Source: Adiantum capillus-veneris
Taxonomy: Eukaryota > Streptophyta > Polypodiopsida > Polypodiales > Pteridaceae
Assembly (NCBI GenBank): GCA_014529385.2
Contig: CM043969.1
Span: 26,183,946-26,247,945, forward strand
DNA length: 64,000 nucleotides
Direction: 5' to 3'
Positions 1-10,439 of this stretch are shown here, piece after piece. Position numbers and translations under genes: made by a program. Under the pieces are notes generated by a model, which worked only from the letters and a program-made list of their open reading frames with translations, did no database searches and was not told where the DNA came from. Position 1 is the stretch's first letter. Every line of letters starts with the position of its first letter.

Positions 1-83
1 ACACTAGCAGCCGGCCCCTTGGGCCTGGTCCTTGACCACCGGGCATTACCCTTGGCATGACACGAAGTGTCCTTGACACCGTT

Positions 84-88
84 TCATA
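84..88. repeat. Left target-site duplication TCATA
   Basis: The pentamer TCATA stands directly before the TG of the left LTR and recurs directly after the CA of the right LTR at 6058-6062. Confidence 0.85.
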
Positions 89-569
89 TGTTATGGAATT
101 GATATTTTACTATTTGTTGCAACTGACAAGTGGAAAAGGATTGACCGAGCTAGGCTATTGCAAAATGATATTATATTTTATGTACATTTTATTATTCAAG
201 TGCCCTTTTATGAGCTTTGTCCATTTATGACCGGCCGGCCAGTTTGTACTCACTTTGACCATTCAAGAAATCTATAAATGAAATATGTGCAAGTGGGAAA
301 TGGTCACTCTTGCACGGGGGGAGATTTCACCCAGTGCTCGTGCCTTTCTTCTCTCCTCTCCTCTCTTCTTTCTCGCGGTGCCGGTGTAGCACTCTGCTGT
401 AGCAGGTGCATCTGCACGCGCTCTCTCGCTCTCTCCCACTCTCTGTATCTCTTTGTTCGTGTACAGTTTGCAGATTATATGCTGCCAAGTATGCACATTC
501 ACTCGTTTATGCTTAGCAGTATTTTATTTTTGCTAGTTTGCAAGGCCTTCCGCGCCTCTATTTGCAGCA
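89..569 (+). repeat. 5' LTR of the 84-6062 element
   Basis: Begins TG and ends CA. It matches 5580-6057 along its length. It holds a perfect palindrome CCGGCCGGCC at 231-240, a TATA-like TATAAAT at 273-279, then a CT-rich stretch as expected of a transcribed R/U5 region. The end is fixed by the PBS one base downstream and by the flanking duplication. Confidence 0.88.
231..279 (+). promoter_or_regulatory. LTR promoter: CCGGCCGGCC palindrome plus TATA box
   Basis: TATAAAT at 273-279 sits about 35 bases after the palindrome CCGGCCGGCC (231-240). The same pair occurs in the 3' LTR (5722-5731 and 5764-5770) although neighbouring bases have diverged. Promoter role is inferred from position inside the LTR. 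Confidence 0.5.
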
Positions 570-570
570 G

Positions 571-583
571 TGGTATCAAAGCC
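571..583 (+). other. Primer-binding site, tRNA-Met type
   Basis: TGGTATCAAAGCC lies one base after the LTR end. It differs by one base from the usual plant PBS TGGTATCAGAGCC, complementary to the 3' end of initiator tRNA-Met. Confidence 0.8.
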
Positions 584-1455
584 AAGGTTACGCTCTTGGT
601 AACACACTTGAAGTGTACAATTTTCTCTTCGACAACATGGCTCTTCGCGATTGTGCACAAAAGCTAAGTACGGTTACATATTTCTATTTTGTTTTATTCA
701 ATCAATTTAATTCCTTCTTGATGTTCTTTATTTATTGCAAATTTTCGGATATGCTATTGATAGTACTTCTTCAATTTGTGATGAGGGAAAGTGACATGAA
801 TCAAATAGTAATAATGATAATATCTTAGGAAAACCTAAGCATTATTAGCATCATTATAAGTAAAAGCGAGGCACGTGCATATTGGACGTATGCAACTATA
901 TCAAAATTATTCAATTAGATTGGAGATATATATCTAAGAATATGAAAATTCTAGTAGTAGGAGAAGAAAAAAGTTTTAATGTGTTTGGATCTATCCAACA
1001 CTTCTTGTTTCAATGTCAGCTCCGCCTTTCTCGCTCCCTAGCTGTGGGATAGAGCTCCGAGAGACTTCCAAGGTATAATAATAAAACATTTAAGAAAAAA
1101 AAAACTCAAAAGCTCCATTCTTTGTTGTTTGCTACTTTGACAAATGGGTCTGGCTTGGCGATAGAGGAGTCCGCCATAGCTTTGAGCTGCACGTCGTGTG
1201 CTACTCCCATGAGAATCGTCAGTGGAGCCACTCCACAATTCTCGGTAAGCTACTGCCCCACGTTGCGCATGCAGTTTTGCACATCGACGATTCTCAACCA
1301 CCACTACCACTGTTCGTGACGACCATCTTGAACCCTCCCTTCCTTTTTTTTGCGTGCACCTCTCACTTTTCTCCAATTTGATCTCACTTTATATTTTTAA
1401 ATAAAAGCAGCTCCAACTCCTGTGGTGTATGCACACATCCACATGCAATATGCAA

Positions 1456-1457
<2 letters not shown>

Positions 1458-1511
<54 letters not shown>
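1458..1511. repeat. (CT)n microsatellite
   Basis: About 26 uninterrupted CT units inside the retrotransposon interior. The stretches 600-1450 and 1512-2150 around it show no coding signal that I can support. Confidence 0.95.
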
Positions 1512-1514
<3 letters not shown>

Positions 1515-2152
1515 GCGTCTCTCTCTTTTGATAAAAACCGTCCATAGTTCTCCCTTAAGTTAAACACCTCTAAACCCCTTCGGATCCCTCACTCACGAAC
1601 CATGTGGTTCGCTACAGTGTCTTACTATCGCATGTAGCCGATGCTTTTCAATGGTCCACATCTGCACTAACTATGGGGCGGCCCACATTTGCAAGAGCAA
1701 ACGGCTACTCCACTGCATGGCCGGCTATTGCAGTGCGTGACCGGCTGCAGTGCATGGCCAGCCACATGATTGACTGTTGTCTGTAGCACATCTTTATCAA
1801 CCAATCCCATCATTACGTGCAACCCTCTCTCTCTCTTGCTATCCGCATGCTCACACGTCTGCAGCTTTGCCAACTAACAACATGCAATGGCGCAGTTTCT
1901 CACTCACAAACCTGCCGTCTTTTTTTTTCCAACAGCCAGAAACTAACTGATCCACCTCTCTCTCGGCCAATTACTACCACAAGTTACACATGCATCGCCC
2001 CACGTTAGGTACACATGCATACGCTCCTGCAACCCCTGAACGACATGCAAAGTTGGTTAGCCCCTACGTCGTTTTTCTACTCGACTGCAAATATCCAACC
2101 ACTACACAAACCATCCAATAAAACTCCCTCTCTCTCTATATCAAGCATGCAA

Positions 2153-2203
<51 letters not shown>
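2153..2203. repeat. (CT)n microsatellite
   Basis: CT tract with one interruption near its start. It makes a long Arg-Glu run on the minus strand that is an artefact of the repeat. Confidence 0.95.
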
Positions 2204-2205
<2 letters not shown>

Positions 2206-2542
2206 GGGCCATCGTCTCTGCCTTAGGGGGGACACTCGAGAAAGCCAATGCAGTGAGTAGATTGAAACGTGCTCTCCAGAAACAAGCTCAGAGAAAATGC
2301 CTTCGTAATTGACCTGTATAACTCCCAATCCCAAGCCACATGACTTCTTTGCATAGACAGCACTAATACATTCATTAATCCCCGGAGTTTCCAGCAAACC
2401 TCTTTCACTACAGTGTTTCTGCAGTCTCCGATAATTATCTCTTGCAAGGATGTAGACAGAGCAAGTCATCACTGGAGGCACATAGAATATCAACATACTC
2501 ATGCAAAATGCTTTATTATCTGAATCCAGTAAAACATCCACA

Positions 2543-3058
2543 TTACTCAACTTCACTTCCCTGAGGCTTGAACAGTTTCTCAAGTCTGGCAATCTGCTCA
2601 TTGAGCAATTCCAAAGATCCAGCACAAATAGATATGTCGATGCTTGCTTATGATCTCCTCAGCAATTTCTTGCCAGCGAGTCACAATGAAGCATCTCCCA
2701 TTCTGGGGCGATCCTGCCACAATGCCGGTGACAATTTGGCAATACGCGCCCATGTGGTCGCCCATTTCCTGCACAAAACCTTCGAGCGATTGAATAGGTA
2801 CTGCATTTCTAAGGGTATTACTACGAGTGGGTCCATGCCTTTGATGACGAGCCTGTTGTGCAAGCCTTGAAGGATGAAGGCAGTATAGTCGAGGGTGTTG
2901 CGGCCGTGCGAGCATCCGAGGTCTGCATTGGTGAGGCACGGTGGTCCGTCGTCAGCAGCAAGTACAGCTGAAGCCGCATTACTAATTGGCCTGTGCTCAA
3001 TATCATGCTGAGCAAGTTGAAGGGAATGGATAATGACTGAAGCACAGCATTTAGGCGC
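2543..3058 (-). pseudogene. Antisense fragment of an unrecognised cellular gene captured in the LTR element
   Basis: On the minus strand three frames in series read like one real protein: first a stretch with ADDGPPCLTNADLGCSHG and GLHNRLVIKGMDPLVVIPLE (about 2990-2810), then, after a frameshift, GFVQEMGDHMGAYCQIVTGI and FIVTRWQEIAEEI (about 2800-2640), then SLELLNEQIARLEKLFKPQG running to a stop at 2545-2543. The last piece looks like a short helical, coiled-coil-prone C-terminus. A pyrimidine-rich tract ending in TAG just upstream (about 3060) resembles a splice acceptor, suggesting a captured exon. I do not recognise the family. The piece is antisense to the retrotransposon and unlike retroviral proteins, which is why I read it as capture. 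An alternative frame here resembles a leucine-rich repeat, so identity is open. Confidence 0.4.
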
Positions 3059-3537
3059 TAAGAAGTAGGGGGGATTGGCAGAAAAGATCCAAGAACTGGG
3101 AGAGATGGGGCCGTGTGTAGACGCAGAAGATGAAATTTTGAGGGAACGAGGAATTGGTTTACTCCGATGATAAAATCGTCAATCTTTCACTTTACTTCAT
3201 TATAATTTTTGTACCCAAGCATTGTATTAGATCCATAAGGGTTGTGTCAGTTGATCCCATAGGACTTTGGAAGACGACATTTCATTTCATTTCTCTCTCT
3301 CTCTCTCTCTCTTACCCCTCCCAATTCGACTCCTTACTGCGGCAAACATTGACAAAGCTCTTCAGTGGCTGATATAATACTTTCTCAGCCAACATCAGAT
3401 GTCAAGCATCCTAGGACATTGACGTCGACGACGACGATGATTTTAGTCTATTTTTTGTATTAGATCAACAAGGATTTTCTCACTTTGTTTTGTAAGTAAT
3501 TTTAGCATTTTAAAGACAGTTATTAGAGCATTTCATT

Positions 3538-3540
<3 letters not shown>

Positions 3541-3581
<41 letters not shown>
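3541..3581. repeat. (CT)n microsatellite
   Basis: About 20 CT units. A shorter CT run lies at 3293-3311, and a TA/TTTA-rich stretch at 3661-3715. From 3715 to 4950 I see only AT-rich non-coding sequence. Confidence 0.95.
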
Positions 3582-3583
<2 letters not shown>

Positions 3584-4958
3584 ACAACCCCCCGCCACCC
3601 CCTACTGTTATGTTCTATTTTTTGACAATTATGCAATGTATAATAATCCACCAATGCATTATGTATATATATATATATTTATTTATTTATTTATATTTAT
3701 ATAATAATAATAATCCATTAGAGAACATACATCTACTTGTTACTTGAACAATGCAGTAGGCTGGGCTCATATTTAATTTGGACCCTAGTGTCATACACTA
3801 ACCACCCTCAGAATTGCAGGTTATCCCGAGCAACTTTGTTCATTCTAGTTGAACATGGTCACTGAGTTGAAAGTAGTTTTTCGATGGAACTTTCAACCAA
3901 AATTAAGTACTTCAAAACTGTCTGCGCACAAGTTGTCCTGCAACTACTCATACACTTGATAAGTTCTTGCTATTGGTATTGAAATGTTCATAATTGTATT
4001 TTATGTTTATTTAGCATTCTTTTCAAATGAATCTACCTACATTTTTATTACACAAACTCTTTGTGCATTATAATTCCACTTTTAATGCCAATGATAAGTA
4101 GATATATATCACACATTCATGTCCACTTCTCACTGTTAACATGGCATGTCCCATGTATGTCTATCACTATGATTGTTCCCATTTTGTACGAATTGATCTC
4201 TCTCGAATTATTAGTTTTAAAATCAATAGACTCTAGATATTCCGATTTTTGGCCACGTAAATTCAGTGTATGATTAGATTGTTGTTGAATTTAACACAAA
4301 GTTTTTTTTAATGATTTGTTTTTAGAAAAGGTTTACAGATAAATCTAAATACAATGTTCTCATATCAAGCCCCAGGTATGACATTGCTTAATGCATTATG
4401 ATAATACACCTCTTGAAACATCATTACAATTATCCCTAATAAGTAAAATCTCTCTCTGTATCTTTAGACCTAAAAGTAACATTACATAATTCACCACAAG
4501 TGCTTATCCCATCTCTTCTCTTATCTTGGCCCCTCCAAATTTCCCCACCCTTCACTACATCTCCTTATGTGTGAATCCTCTAGTTTAATAGTGGTTTGAT
4601 AAATTAATATTTATTATATTTGACTTCTTTTAAGTAAGTCTTTTTGCAGATATTCTCACACCCCCTAAAGATACCCAAGCACCTTTGCAGCAAGCAAGAA
4701 TTTTTTTCAGATGCTCCTTACTTGTTTACATTATATTGCAAAATCCATTGTTTCTAAAGTCATGGGTTCCACTTTCTTTGATTGGACTCTTACTGAGATA
4801 ACTTGTCATACCACTACTTACGTGAGCTCAGTTGGTGTGCGATAATCGCTAACATTTGGTACATGCTTCCACATTCTAGTCTATTCCAATTTCATATTAA
4901 ACAGGTGATTAACCTTTCACTTTTTATGCCATGTCTAGTCCATTGGTCATAAGCACAC

Positions 4959-5124
4959 AGATTTGCCAATTTAGGCAGTGTGTCAATGCTTATCTTGGTG
5001 TAGATTCGCCGATTTAGGCAGCACATTGATAAATTACAGATTCATGATTTTTACACAATACCAAATGTAAATTTTCCGATTTAGACAGCACGTCGGGTGT
5101 AGATTTGCCAGTTTAGGCAACACC
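4959..5124. repeat. Four irregularly spaced copies of a ~25-bp motif
   Basis: Variants of AGATTTGCCGATTTAGGCAG start near 4959, 5002, 5069 and 5101. Spacing is uneven (about 43, 67 and 32 bases), so this is a reiterated motif and not a simple tandem array. Confidence 0.7.
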
Positions 5125-5350
5125 AATCACAAAATCATGCTGCAGTGGCTGGCCACCACTGTAACTGGTACGATTTTGTTCCCCGGATATATAAAATGAA
5201 GGATCATTGGATTTGGATTTGAATTTGACATGAGTATATGTTGGCAGATATTTGGATTTGGAATTGGTATATTTTCTATCGCGACAATATTTATGAAATC
5301 AAAGTTGAGATTGATGAGAATTGATTATTGAAGGATAAGTGTGACCAATG

Positions 5351-5372
5351 ATATCCTGATTCATCAGGATAT
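5351..5372. other. Perfect hairpin, 10-bp stem with 2-base loop
   Basis: ATATCCTGAT and its exact reverse complement ATCAGGATAT are separated by TC. It lies about 210 bases upstream of the 3' LTR. Confidence 0.8.
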
Positions 5373-5376
5373 GACA

Positions 5377-5422
5377 TATACTGCTTATTCTAGTGGTATG
5401 GGACACTAGAATAGGTAGTATG
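5377..5422. other. Long hairpin, 19-bp near-perfect stem
   Basis: The arms 5377-5395 and 5404-5422 pair with a perfect core TATTCTAGTG / CACTAGAATA and two mismatches outside it, around an 8-base loop. It follows the 5351-5372 hairpin directly, so the two would form neighbouring stem-loops in the element RNA. Confidence 0.75.
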
Positions 5423-5567
5423 TGGATGACGGCAGGCATATGCAATGTTGTTTAGTTTCACTATTTTTACTATTTGCTATCTTTTGACACAGATTTCTAA
5501 TCAATATTTTTGACAAGTATCGTTTGTAGATTTATTATCTTTGCAACTGAGGATATAGTTGCTTTCC

Positions 5568-5577
5568 AAAGGAGAGG
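5568..5577 (+). other. Polypurine tract of the 84-6062 element
   Basis: AAAGGAGAGG ends two bases before the TG of the 3' LTR, the expected place for plus-strand DNA priming. Confidence 0.65.
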
Positions 5578-5579
5578 TA

Positions 5580-6057
5580 TGTTATGGAGTTAATATTTTA
5601 CTATTTATTGCAACTATCAGGTGGAAAAGGCTTGACTGAGCTAGGCTATTGCAAAAGGATATTATATTTTATGTACATTTTATAATTCAAGTGCTCTTTT
5701 ATGAGCTTCAGATATTTATGACCGGCCGGCCAGTTTGTACTCACTTTGACCATTCAAGAAATCTATAAATCAAATACGTGCAAGAGGGAAATGGTCACTC
5801 TTGCACGGTGGGAGATTGCACCCAGTGCTCGTGCCTTTCTTCTCTCCTCTCCTCTCTTCTTTCTCGCGGTGCCGGTGTAGCACTCCATTGTAGGAGATGC
5901 ATCTGCACGTGCTCTCTCGCTCTTCCCCGCTCTCTTTATCTCTCTGTTCGTGTACGATTTGATTATATGCTGCCAGGTATGCAGATTTGTTCGTTTATGC
6001 TTAGTAGTATGTTATTTTTGCTAGTTTGCAAGGCCTTCCACACCTCCATTTGCAGCA
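5580..6057 (+). repeat. 3' LTR of the 84-6062 element
   Basis: Direct repeat of 89-569 with the same TGTTATGG start and TTTGCAGCA end, the same CCGGCCGGCC palindrome (5722-5731) and the same TATA (5764-5770). Confidence 0.88.
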
Positions 6058-6062
6058 TCATA
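6058..6062. repeat. Right target-site duplication TCATA
   Basis: Exact match to 84-88, directly after the 3' LTR. Bases 6063-6297 beyond it hold nothing that I can assign apart from possible continuation of the minus-strand Copia remnant. Confidence 0.85.
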
Positions 6063-6297
6063 CTCCTTAGGAAAATTCGTAAGAAGCAAAGCATCTAAGT
6101 ACTCGTCAGTGCACTTTTCATAGCTGATAGTTGATCATAAATAACTTTAGCCTTCATAAAATGGATTGCATGGAACTTCCTCGTGGAAAGTGGATGGAAA
6201 GTAACTATCCCAATGACTACTCACATTGTAGAATCCCAATCAAACATTCCAATGAGCTTGAACCACATAATGTTGGAAATCCTTAGAGTCTGAATGG

Positions 6298-6621
6298 CTA
6301 GAGAAAGGTCCTTTGTAAGAGATTCCACAATGGTTGACATTGCCCTTGCATTAGCCTCATTCCAATTGACACACGTTTGAGATATTTGTCATCTTGAAGG
6401 CGGGTGTACTTATTGTTGGGATCCCTTGTGGGATGGGGTTTCAAGCCATCAATAATATCCCATAAGCCTTTCCTTGAGAACCAGAGTTGCATGATCAAAT
6501 TCCAATGAGCGTAGTTATTTCTGTTCAATTTGTCACTGGCGCTCGAGCAACGGGAGGCCATGTTGAAGTTGCAAGATCTAGTTATCCGGGAAACCTTATT
6601 GCACTCTAAAGGTGGCTGCAC
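6298..6621 (-). pseudogene. Copia-type gag fragment (UBN2-like N-terminus)
   Basis: The frame reads KLNRNNYAHWNLIMQLWF then RKGLWDIIDG, the classic opening of a Ty1/copia Gag (KLNGxNYxxWKxxM...LLxxxGLWxxVxG). Gag would coat element RNA in cytoplasmic particles. About 100 residues are readable, far short of a full Gag-Pol, and the frame ends in LLQRTFL with no downstream pol visible toward 6063. It reads away from a minus-strand PBS at 7365-7378 and an LTR-like block beyond it, so these three are probably one remnant whose 3' part was lost or displaced. The neighbouring LTR element ends 235 bases away. Confidence 0.65.
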
Positions 6622-7364
6622 AAACCAAGCCGCATCACTTCACAGACCAATTCACTTGTCTACTACTCTCAAGCTGCTCCACAAAACCTGTTATCCCTCT
6701 CTTGGGCTGTCACCTCTCCCAAGCAACTCTACTCAATTTGCTTATGCACCTCTCTCTTTAGACCAATTTCCAAAAGTTAAGGCACCTTACGGTACTTGCA
6801 CCACCCTGATTCTGGAGTTCCAAGCCTCTCTAGGTGTAGGTCTCAGTGTTTTAAAACGCTAAGTAGACAACCACATTTGAAGCAAGGGGGCTAGTTGAGG
6901 GTGAGTGACTGCCATTATATGATGTTTCAAAATGCCATGGGTATTGTGAGGTTAAGACGTCGACAAAGGGCTACAAGGGATCGTGTTTTGAAACACTGGT
7001 GGGGAGGTTCAAAGTTACATGTCACTATCGGGCGGGGTCGCCAGTCAAGCAAGCATTCTAAAATGTTGTCATCACCAAGGGGGTTTGACTTCTTGCTAGT
7101 TGCATTTCACAGCGCTCACAAAAGCCATACCAAGGTTAAGCAATCGCTCCAAACTAGCATTTTAAAATTCTAGAAACTGAAATCGTGGTGGCAGCAGAGG
7201 GGGGAGACAAAAACGGCACCGAGAGGGTATATTTACCTAGCATTTTAGCACACCAACAATAGAGGGGGGGTAGAGAAAGTTTCTAGTAACAAAGGGAGGT
7301 CTCCTCAAGCTTCACAAGTCTGATCCTCCTCTTCCAAGGCTCTTCTAGCACAAAGCTCCACCAA

Positions 7365-7378
7365 GGGCTCTGATACCA
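7365..7378 (-). other. Primer-binding site, tRNA-Met type (minus strand)
   Basis: The plus strand shows GGGCTCTGATACCA, the reverse complement of TGGTATCAGAGCCC. It abuts TG at 7379, which on the minus strand is the CA end of an LTR. Confidence 0.75.
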
Positions 7379-7414
7379 TGTCAATCGATGATGCATAAGC
7401 ATAGAGACCAAGGA

Positions 7415-7466
<52 letters not shown>

Positions 7467-7740
7467 ATCTTGAACCAATCAACCTTGGAAATGAATAACT
7501 TAATGTGTATACAATGGAGGCAAGGGGTTGCTTATACATCAACCTCAGTAAATTGCCCTACCCAAACTTTGACAAATAAGTAAAATAAATACCTAAAAGC
7601 CAAAATATATAATGGGACCACATTGGGAAGTTCATTTGAGATGCCAAAACTCTGACAGGTTGACCATATGAAGTATGGCTAGGATTTTTGCGTGTAAGAA
7701 ATCCTTAATCCCATGTGGGAGCCCAAGATAGGGTGGACGG
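7379..7740 (-). repeat. LTR-like block of the minus-strand Copia remnant (outer end uncertain)
   Basis: On the minus strand this precedes the PBS and ends in CA at 7379. It includes a (GA)n tract at 7417-7463. The CCCACATGGGATT sequence seen on the minus strand near 7700 is typical of U3 starts, but I cannot fix the outer boundary because no second copy is in the window. Confidence 0.4.
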
Positions 7741-8283
7741 TTTTTTTTTTTTGAGAAAGAGGTTTTGTACAAGGGAGACTCTGGTAAAAAATATTAAAAA
7801 CTTTCATTTGTTAATCACTTGTGATTCTATTTAATTCTATTAGCATCGATGTCTACAAAAGTGTATGGTACTTAAAACTTTGCATGTGTAGATAGATTCT
7901 GCGATGCATAGAGGAGCAACAATTGGATGCAAACCCAATATTCACTAGAGAGTCTATCAGTGTGCACGATGAGAATACCATGTACTCTCCATCTTTGCAT
8001 GAGAGCAACGTGACAACTTGGGAGGCGAATGTCTGCCCTTGGCGGTTGGACTATTCAGTGGGCATAGCAAATCAAGAGATAGAGTTACAAGAGAGTAAGT
8101 ACTTCAACACTCATGACTCTTGTTTTCTTGAGTGTGCAACCATTAGTTTATTGCTAATGTATGTCACATGTGCTATATGATTGTTGAATTAAGGGTTTAA
8201 GAACGAGAATGATGAGTGCATAGAGAAGGCACAAGAAGATTTGCTCCCTCCTGTTTCTCATGGAGCTACTCAATACACCATTC
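7741..8283. other. No gene supported
   Basis: A plus-strand frame of 85 codons (7923-8180) and one of 88 codons rich in Ser/Pro/Thr (8216-8482) exist, but neither shows a motif that I recognise. The second overlaps the minus-strand Ty3 fragment. Confidence 0.5.
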
Positions 8284-9150
8284 TCAAACTACTCCATTAG
8301 CAAGCAATGCACCCAAAAAGGGTAAAGGGCATATTGAGCCTCCTAGTACTTCTAAGGTACCCGCTCTTTCCTCCATGCCAGCCATTACACCATGTATGGC
8401 ACCCGTCACATCCTCTGTGGTGGCCACTACACCTTTATGCGCATCTGAAATTGGTGGTATCCTGAGTAGAGATAACCCATAGAATATAGAGCCCTTCCCG
8501 CGCGTAAAGGCTTCAACAAAATAATCCACAATTGGACCTATACCAACATTGTGGATTGTTACCTTGTTGATTGGTTACATGTCCCGAATGAACCTTAGGG
8601 TTCCAATTTTTTTGGAACAGTAAACCATCGATTGAAGTATGGCATGCATGATGGTTTCAAATACCCATTCATATTTTCTCATTGAGAAGATCAATAAGCT
8701 TCGACAAGTGAGCTTTAGGAATTGGAATAGGATGTAAGTCCATGGCAAATTAGGAACAACAAATATAACCATAGGTGAGATAATATTTGGATCTACACAC
8801 CCAATATCACCTAGCTCAAAGGAAAATGCTTTACCATGATTTTTGAGCATCTTTTGAAAGCATTTCATCTCCTCTTCAATAAGGAAACAATCTTCTCCAA
8901 TCAGAAGATGCTCCAATGTTTCTTTAATGAATTTGTGTCCAATGTTCTTTAGTGGATCTCTCAGCATAGGTTGTCGAGAATCTTTCTCTATCACTCTTTC
9001 ACTTCCTTCTAAAAAAGGTGTAGCCACTGGGCGTACCTTCTTTGTAACAATTTTATACTTTGTCTCTACTTGGACTTCAACTGATTCACCCAAATCCTCG
9101 TTTACATGTATAAATGCCTCATATATATCCAATACTTCATGCATATCCAT
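8284..9150 (-). pseudogene. Ty3/gypsy pol fragment: pre-RT and N-terminal reverse transcriptase
   Basis: The minus-strand frame from 9150 reads YKIVTKKVRPVATPFLEGSE, then RQPMLRDPLKNIGHKF, then a block ending KKIGTLRFIRDM just before a stop near 8575. This is the region before and into the fingers of Ty3-type RT, where the family usually has a PKK-G-LRFIxDxQPVN motif. A second frame from 8529 continues with YFVEAFTRGKGSIFYG, matching the following segment of the same family, before similarity stops. The palm with the catalytic aspartates is absent. The enzyme would copy element RNA to DNA; this copy cannot. It probably belongs with the gag remnant at 10.4-11.1 kb on the same strand. Confidence 0.7.
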
Positions 9151-9890
9151 TGAATGTACTTTGACAACTTCAATTCCACTTTGTAACCTGTATTCCTTTC
9201 AGCTGAGACATAATATCCACATAGGAAACCTCTTCAAAGGCCTAAAATAACATGATTTGGTTCAAGCACATCACACTCCCACAATTCACTTTGAACACTT
9301 GAAATATATTGTTTTTCCCATTTAGGTAACTCGTTAAACTTCCTATATGACAGAAAACCCTCGGATGTTAACTCCAAAAACTCTCAAGAGAAAGTCTCTT
9401 TTTGCGAGAACTTCCCCTTTTTTGTACCCCCATAGTCTTTCTCAATAGTGGCACCCCGAGAAAATCATGTGTAAACCTGTATTCTTTGAACTCTTTGCTT
9501 TGTCATGTCACTTTGATTTTGTGATGGGAAAGAGGGTTAAAATATGCAGATTAAACCTAATTGAAGTGTATATGTTAATTGTGCAATGATGGGAGATGAT
9601 GATGTATGCCAAAATTTCAAGAGCATGTGTGCAAGCTCAAGTGCATGGATTTGATGCTACAAAAGGAGGGTTATATGAAAAATTCTGCTTAAAACATGCA
9701 AGGCAAGTTGGGTAGTAAGAGGCCATGTGGTCAATGGTAAAAAGGAAAGTGGGTGAGAGACTACATGTATAGGCCAGCTCTGCACCAATTGGGAGAGATT
9801 GAAGCTTTTGTAATCTGTTGTTTTTTAGGAAGCTGCAAAAAGGAAGCAGGAGAGGAGGAAAGGAGAAGGAAAAGCAAAGGAAGCAAGGAT
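9151..9890 (-). pseudogene. Decayed protease-RT linker of the minus-strand Ty3 element
   Basis: Read on the minus strand, the part near 9370-9250 gives YRKFNELPKWEKQYISSVQS followed by ELWECDVLEPNHVILG, which resembles the linker upstream of RT in the same Ty3 family. Stops and frameshifts are frequent. The rest (about 9420-9890) shows nothing I can assign. Confidence 0.4.
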
Positions 9891-9893
9891 GCT

Positions 9894-9979
9894 CTCTCTC
9901 TATCTCTATCTCTATCTCTATCTCTATCTCTATCTCTATCTCTATCTCTATCTCTATCTCTATCTCTATCTCTATCTCT
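9894..9979. repeat. (TATCTC)n microsatellite
   Basis: About 13 near-perfect hexamer units. Translations give Ser-Leu, Ser-Ile or Asp-Arg runs that are repeat artefacts. Confidence 0.95.
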
Positions 9980-10439
9980 TTCTCTCTTCATATGCATAAG
10001 CTTTCATAGCTTTGCATTCTATATCTCTCTAGCCATATTTCTTAAGCTTCATAGTTCACGAACTCTCCATTATCCTAAGGTCTTGATATCTCTCTCTCTC
10101 AAGCCAAAAACCTAAACTCCATAGTTCTGAATCCTAAACCTTCCATAAATGATTAAGCTATTCTTGCTCCTAATTAAGATCCATAGCTCTTAATTAAATT
10201 CCATAGCTCTACCCATCAAGAGCTATTGTTTATGATATTGTATTCTTCAGCTCCTATATATATATTTCTCATCATAATCCCTCGATTAATCTTAAGCTAC
10301 CCAGGCTTTGAAGTAGACCCCTTTGCAGCTAATCCTTCAAGTTTTACCGCTTTTAAATTCAAATTTAGCTCTTGTTTACCTTTCACTAATTTGTTGAGAA
10401 TTGGCTCCTCCATTTTAGGTACTACTTTAAGGATGATTT

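Larger units (their letters stand above)
84..6062 (+). mobile_element. Non-autonomous LTR retrotransposon (LARD-like), complete with target duplication
   Basis: Two direct repeats of about 480 bp, each starting TGTTATGG and ending TTTGCAGCA, enclose about 5.0 kb. The pentamer TCATA flanks the whole unit on both sides, as expected of an integrase product. A PBS of the tRNA-Met type follows the left LTR by one base and a purine-rich tract sits just before the right LTR. I find no gag, protease, reverse transcriptase or integrase in the interior on either strand; it holds CT microsatellites, an antisense gene fragment, a repeated 25-bp motif and two hairpins. This is the plan of a large retrotransposon derivative that must borrow proteins from a relative. 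By eye the LTRs differ at roughly a tenth of positions, so the insertion is old. Copia versus Ty3 ancestry cannot be decided from what is here. Confidence 0.88.

Noticed and set aside
2077-2625. Minus-strand 182-codon ORF with LRR-like opening
   Set aside because: The LRR-like part overlaps another frame that continues the upstream protein better, and the end is a CT-repeat Arg-Glu run. Kept only as an alternative.
8216-8482. Plus-strand Ser/Thr/Pro-rich ORF as a gene
   Set aside because: It overlaps the minus-strand Ty3 fragment and shows no independent support.
9761-10115. Long ORFs with Asp-Arg, Ser-Leu or Ser-Ile runs
   Set aside because: They are translations of the TATCTC microsatellite in different frames.
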